Part shown: positions 7,263 through 8,465 of the stretch, one piece after another | Layout of the letters: every line of letters begins with the position of its first letter | Numbering within the stretch: the stretch's first letter is position 1 | Assembly (NCBI GenBank): GCA_946481135.1 | Contig: CAMLMQ010000134.1 | Coordinates: forward strand, 1 to 8,465 | Length of the DNA: 8,465 bases | Direction of reading: 5' to 3' | Source of the DNA: an uncultured Microbacteriaceae bacterium | GTDB lineage: Bacteria > Actinomycetota > Actinomycetes > Actinomycetales > Microbacteriaceae | Notes under the pieces: generated by a model | Told to the model about the DNA's origin: nothing | The model's database searches: none | The model's input: the letters and a program-made list of their open reading frames with translations, nothing else | Made by a program: the position numbers and the translations under genes

Positions 7263-8465
7263 GCGCCGCCGAGCTGACCACCGCGACCGCCGCCGAGCTC
7301 GCCGAGCTGCTCGCGTCGGGCCAGGTGTCGAGCGTCGAGGCGACGCAGGCCCACCTCGACCGCATCGCCGCCGTCGACGGCGACGTGCACGCGTACCTGC
7401 ATGTGAGCGAGGCGGCGCTCGACGCCGCTCGTGCGGTGGATGCGCAGCGCGCGGCGGGTGAGACTCTCGGTGCGCTCGCGGGTGTGCCGGTGGCGATCAA
7501 GGATGTGCTCTGCACCCTCGACATGCCGTCGACGGCGGGGTCGCGCATCCTCGAGGGCTGGGTGCCGCCGTATGACGCGACCGTCGTGGCGCGGATGCGG
7601 GCGGCGGGTCTCGTGCCGCTCGGCAAGACCAACATGGACGAGTTCGCAATGGGCTCGTCGACGGAGCACTCCGCCTACGGGCCGACGCGCAACCCGTGGG
7701 ATCTGTCGCGCATCCCGGGCGGTTCGGGCGGCGGGTCGGCGGCGGCGGTGGCGGCGTTCGAGGCGCCGCTCGCGCTCGGCTCCGACACGGGCGGCTCGAT
7801 CCGTCAGCCGGCGGCCGTGACGGGCTCGGTCGGCATGAAGCCGACGTACGGCGGGGTGTCGCGGTATGGCGCGATCGCGTTGGCGTCGTCGCTCGACCAG
7901 GTGGGTCCGGTGACGCGCACGGTGCTCGACGCCGGGCTGCTGCACGATGTGATCGGCGGGCACGACCCGCGGGATTCGACGTCGATCCCCGACGCGTGGC
8001 CGTCGTTCGCCGACGCCGCCCGGGCGGGCCTGCGCGGCGAGGGGCTGAAGGGCCTGCGCGTCGGAGTGGTGTCGGAGCTGTCGCAGGAGGGGCAGGGGTT
8101 CCAGCCGGGTGTGCTGCAGCGGTTCCGCGAGTCGCTCGCGCTGCTGCAGTCGCAGGGCGCGGAGATCGTGGAGGTGTCGGCGCCGTCGTTCGAGTACGCG
8201 ATCGCCGCCTACTACCTGATCCTCCCCGCGGAGGCGTCGAGCAACCTCGCGAAGTTCGACTCGGTGCGTTTCGGTCTGCGGGTGGAGGTGCCGGGCGGAA
8301 CCGTCGAGGATGTCATGGCCGCGTCGCGTGAGCAGGGCTTCGGTCCGGAGGTGAAGCGCCGCATCATCCTCGGCACGTATGCGCTGTCGGCGGGCTACTA
8401 CGACGCCTACTACGGGTCGGCGCAGAAGGTGCGCACGCTCATCCAGCGCGACTTCGACGCCGCCT
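7259..8465 (+). CDS. gatA: Asp-tRNA(Asn)/Glu-tRNA(Gln) amidotransferase subunit GatA, 3' end outside the window
   Basis: GatA is the amidase subunit: it hydrolyses glutamine and sends ammonia to GatB, which amidates Glu-tRNA(Gln) or Asp-tRNA(Asn). 402 codons are visible with no stop before the right edge; the family is about 480-510 residues, so roughly 90 are missing. The amidase-signature triad is complete: Lys81 in VAIKDV (78-83), cis-Ser156 in PGGSGGGS (153-160), and nucleophile Ser180 in [11 protein letters not shown] (175-185). The spacings 75 and 24 match the known triads. Further landmarks are [13 protein letters not shown] (124-136) and [14 protein letters not shown] (201-214). The start is GTG at 7259, overlapping the gatC stop as GTGA. 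gatB would be expected downstream. Some codons are less GC-biased than in mnmA (for example GGT, GTG and CGT), but no sharp break is visible. Confidence 0.97.
   Translation, partial: MSAAELTTATAAELAELLASGQVSSVEATQAHLDRIAAVDGDVHAYLHVSEAALDAARAVDAQRAAGETLGALAGVPVAIKDVLCTLDMPSTAGSRILEGWVPPYDATVVARMRAAGLVPLGKTNMDEFAMGSSTEHSAYGPTRNPWDLSRIPGGSGGGSAAAVAAFEAPLALGSDTGGSIRQPAAVTGSVGMKPTYGGVSRYGAIALASSLDQVGPVTRTVLDAGLLHDVIGGHDPRDSTSIPDAWPSFADAARAGLRGEGLKGLRVGVVSELSQEGQGFQPGVLQRFRESLALLQSQGAEIVEVSAPSFEYAIAAYYLILPAEASSNLAKFDSVRFGLRVEVPGGTVEDVMAASREQGFGPEVKRRIILGTYALSAGYYDAYYGSAQKVRTLIQRDFDAA

Noticed and set aside
7411..7740. GatA motif PGGSGGGS has Gly where many bacteria have a second Ser (SSGGS)
   Set aside because: The cis-Ser and nucleophile are present with correct spacing, and to my knowledge the SGGGS form is usual in actinobacterial GatA.

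Overview
The window looks like chromosomal housekeeping DNA from a high-GC actinobacterium, most likely family Microbacteriaceae. Third codon positions are almost always G or C. MnmA, LigA, GatC and GatA all have actinobacterial sequence features. A palindromic repeat of a kind I associate with Microbacteriaceae occurs twice. The family assignment is my inference from composition and gene style; no database was searched.

Layout, left to right. (1) A cysteine desulfurase (1-944, +) lacks its N-terminal part because its frame runs off the left edge; a palindromic repeat copy sits at that edge. (2) A small cupin (922-1293, -) converges on the desulfurase and overlaps its tail. (3) A 71-base divergent gap holds a strong dyad and two opposed promoter-like hexamers. 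(4) mnmA, the tRNA 2-thiouridylase (1365-2486, +), ends inside the second repeat copy. (5) A short gap with hairpins leads to ligA, the NAD-dependent DNA ligase (2607-4934, +), which is followed by a 20-bp interrupted hairpin. (6) A stretch of about 590 bases without a convincing gene holds several small G/C-tract hairpins. (7) An alpha/beta hydrolase of the DUF1023 type (5527-6945, +) follows. (8) gatC (6963-7262) and gatA (7259 to the right edge, cut off) start the glutamyl-tRNA(Gln)/aspartyl-tRNA(Asn) amidotransferase operon; gatB would be expected next.

How they fit together: the desulfurase can supply persulfide sulfur to MnmA for the 2-thio group of wobble uridine in Lys, Glu and Gln tRNAs. 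GatCAB makes Gln-tRNA(Gln) (and Asn-tRNA(Asn)) by transamidation, so both ends of the window serve tRNA maturation or charging. LigA seals nicks in replication and repair. The cupin and the DUF1023 hydrolase have no clear link to these.

Most notable observations. The first ~290 codons of ligA and its promoter are visibly different DNA (about 61% GC, many A/T-ending codons, a TTA codon) from the rest of the gene (about 70% GC), so the gene looks mosaic, with its left junction next to the palindromic repeat. The two repeat copies differ by compensatory changes that preserve a hairpin. Four genes have a TAnnnT hexamer 6-7 bases before the start codon, consistent with leaderless transcripts. The hexamer GGATGC/GCATCC is strongly enriched and absent from the atypical ligA tract. 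I found no clear novel defence, mobile or biosynthetic system.
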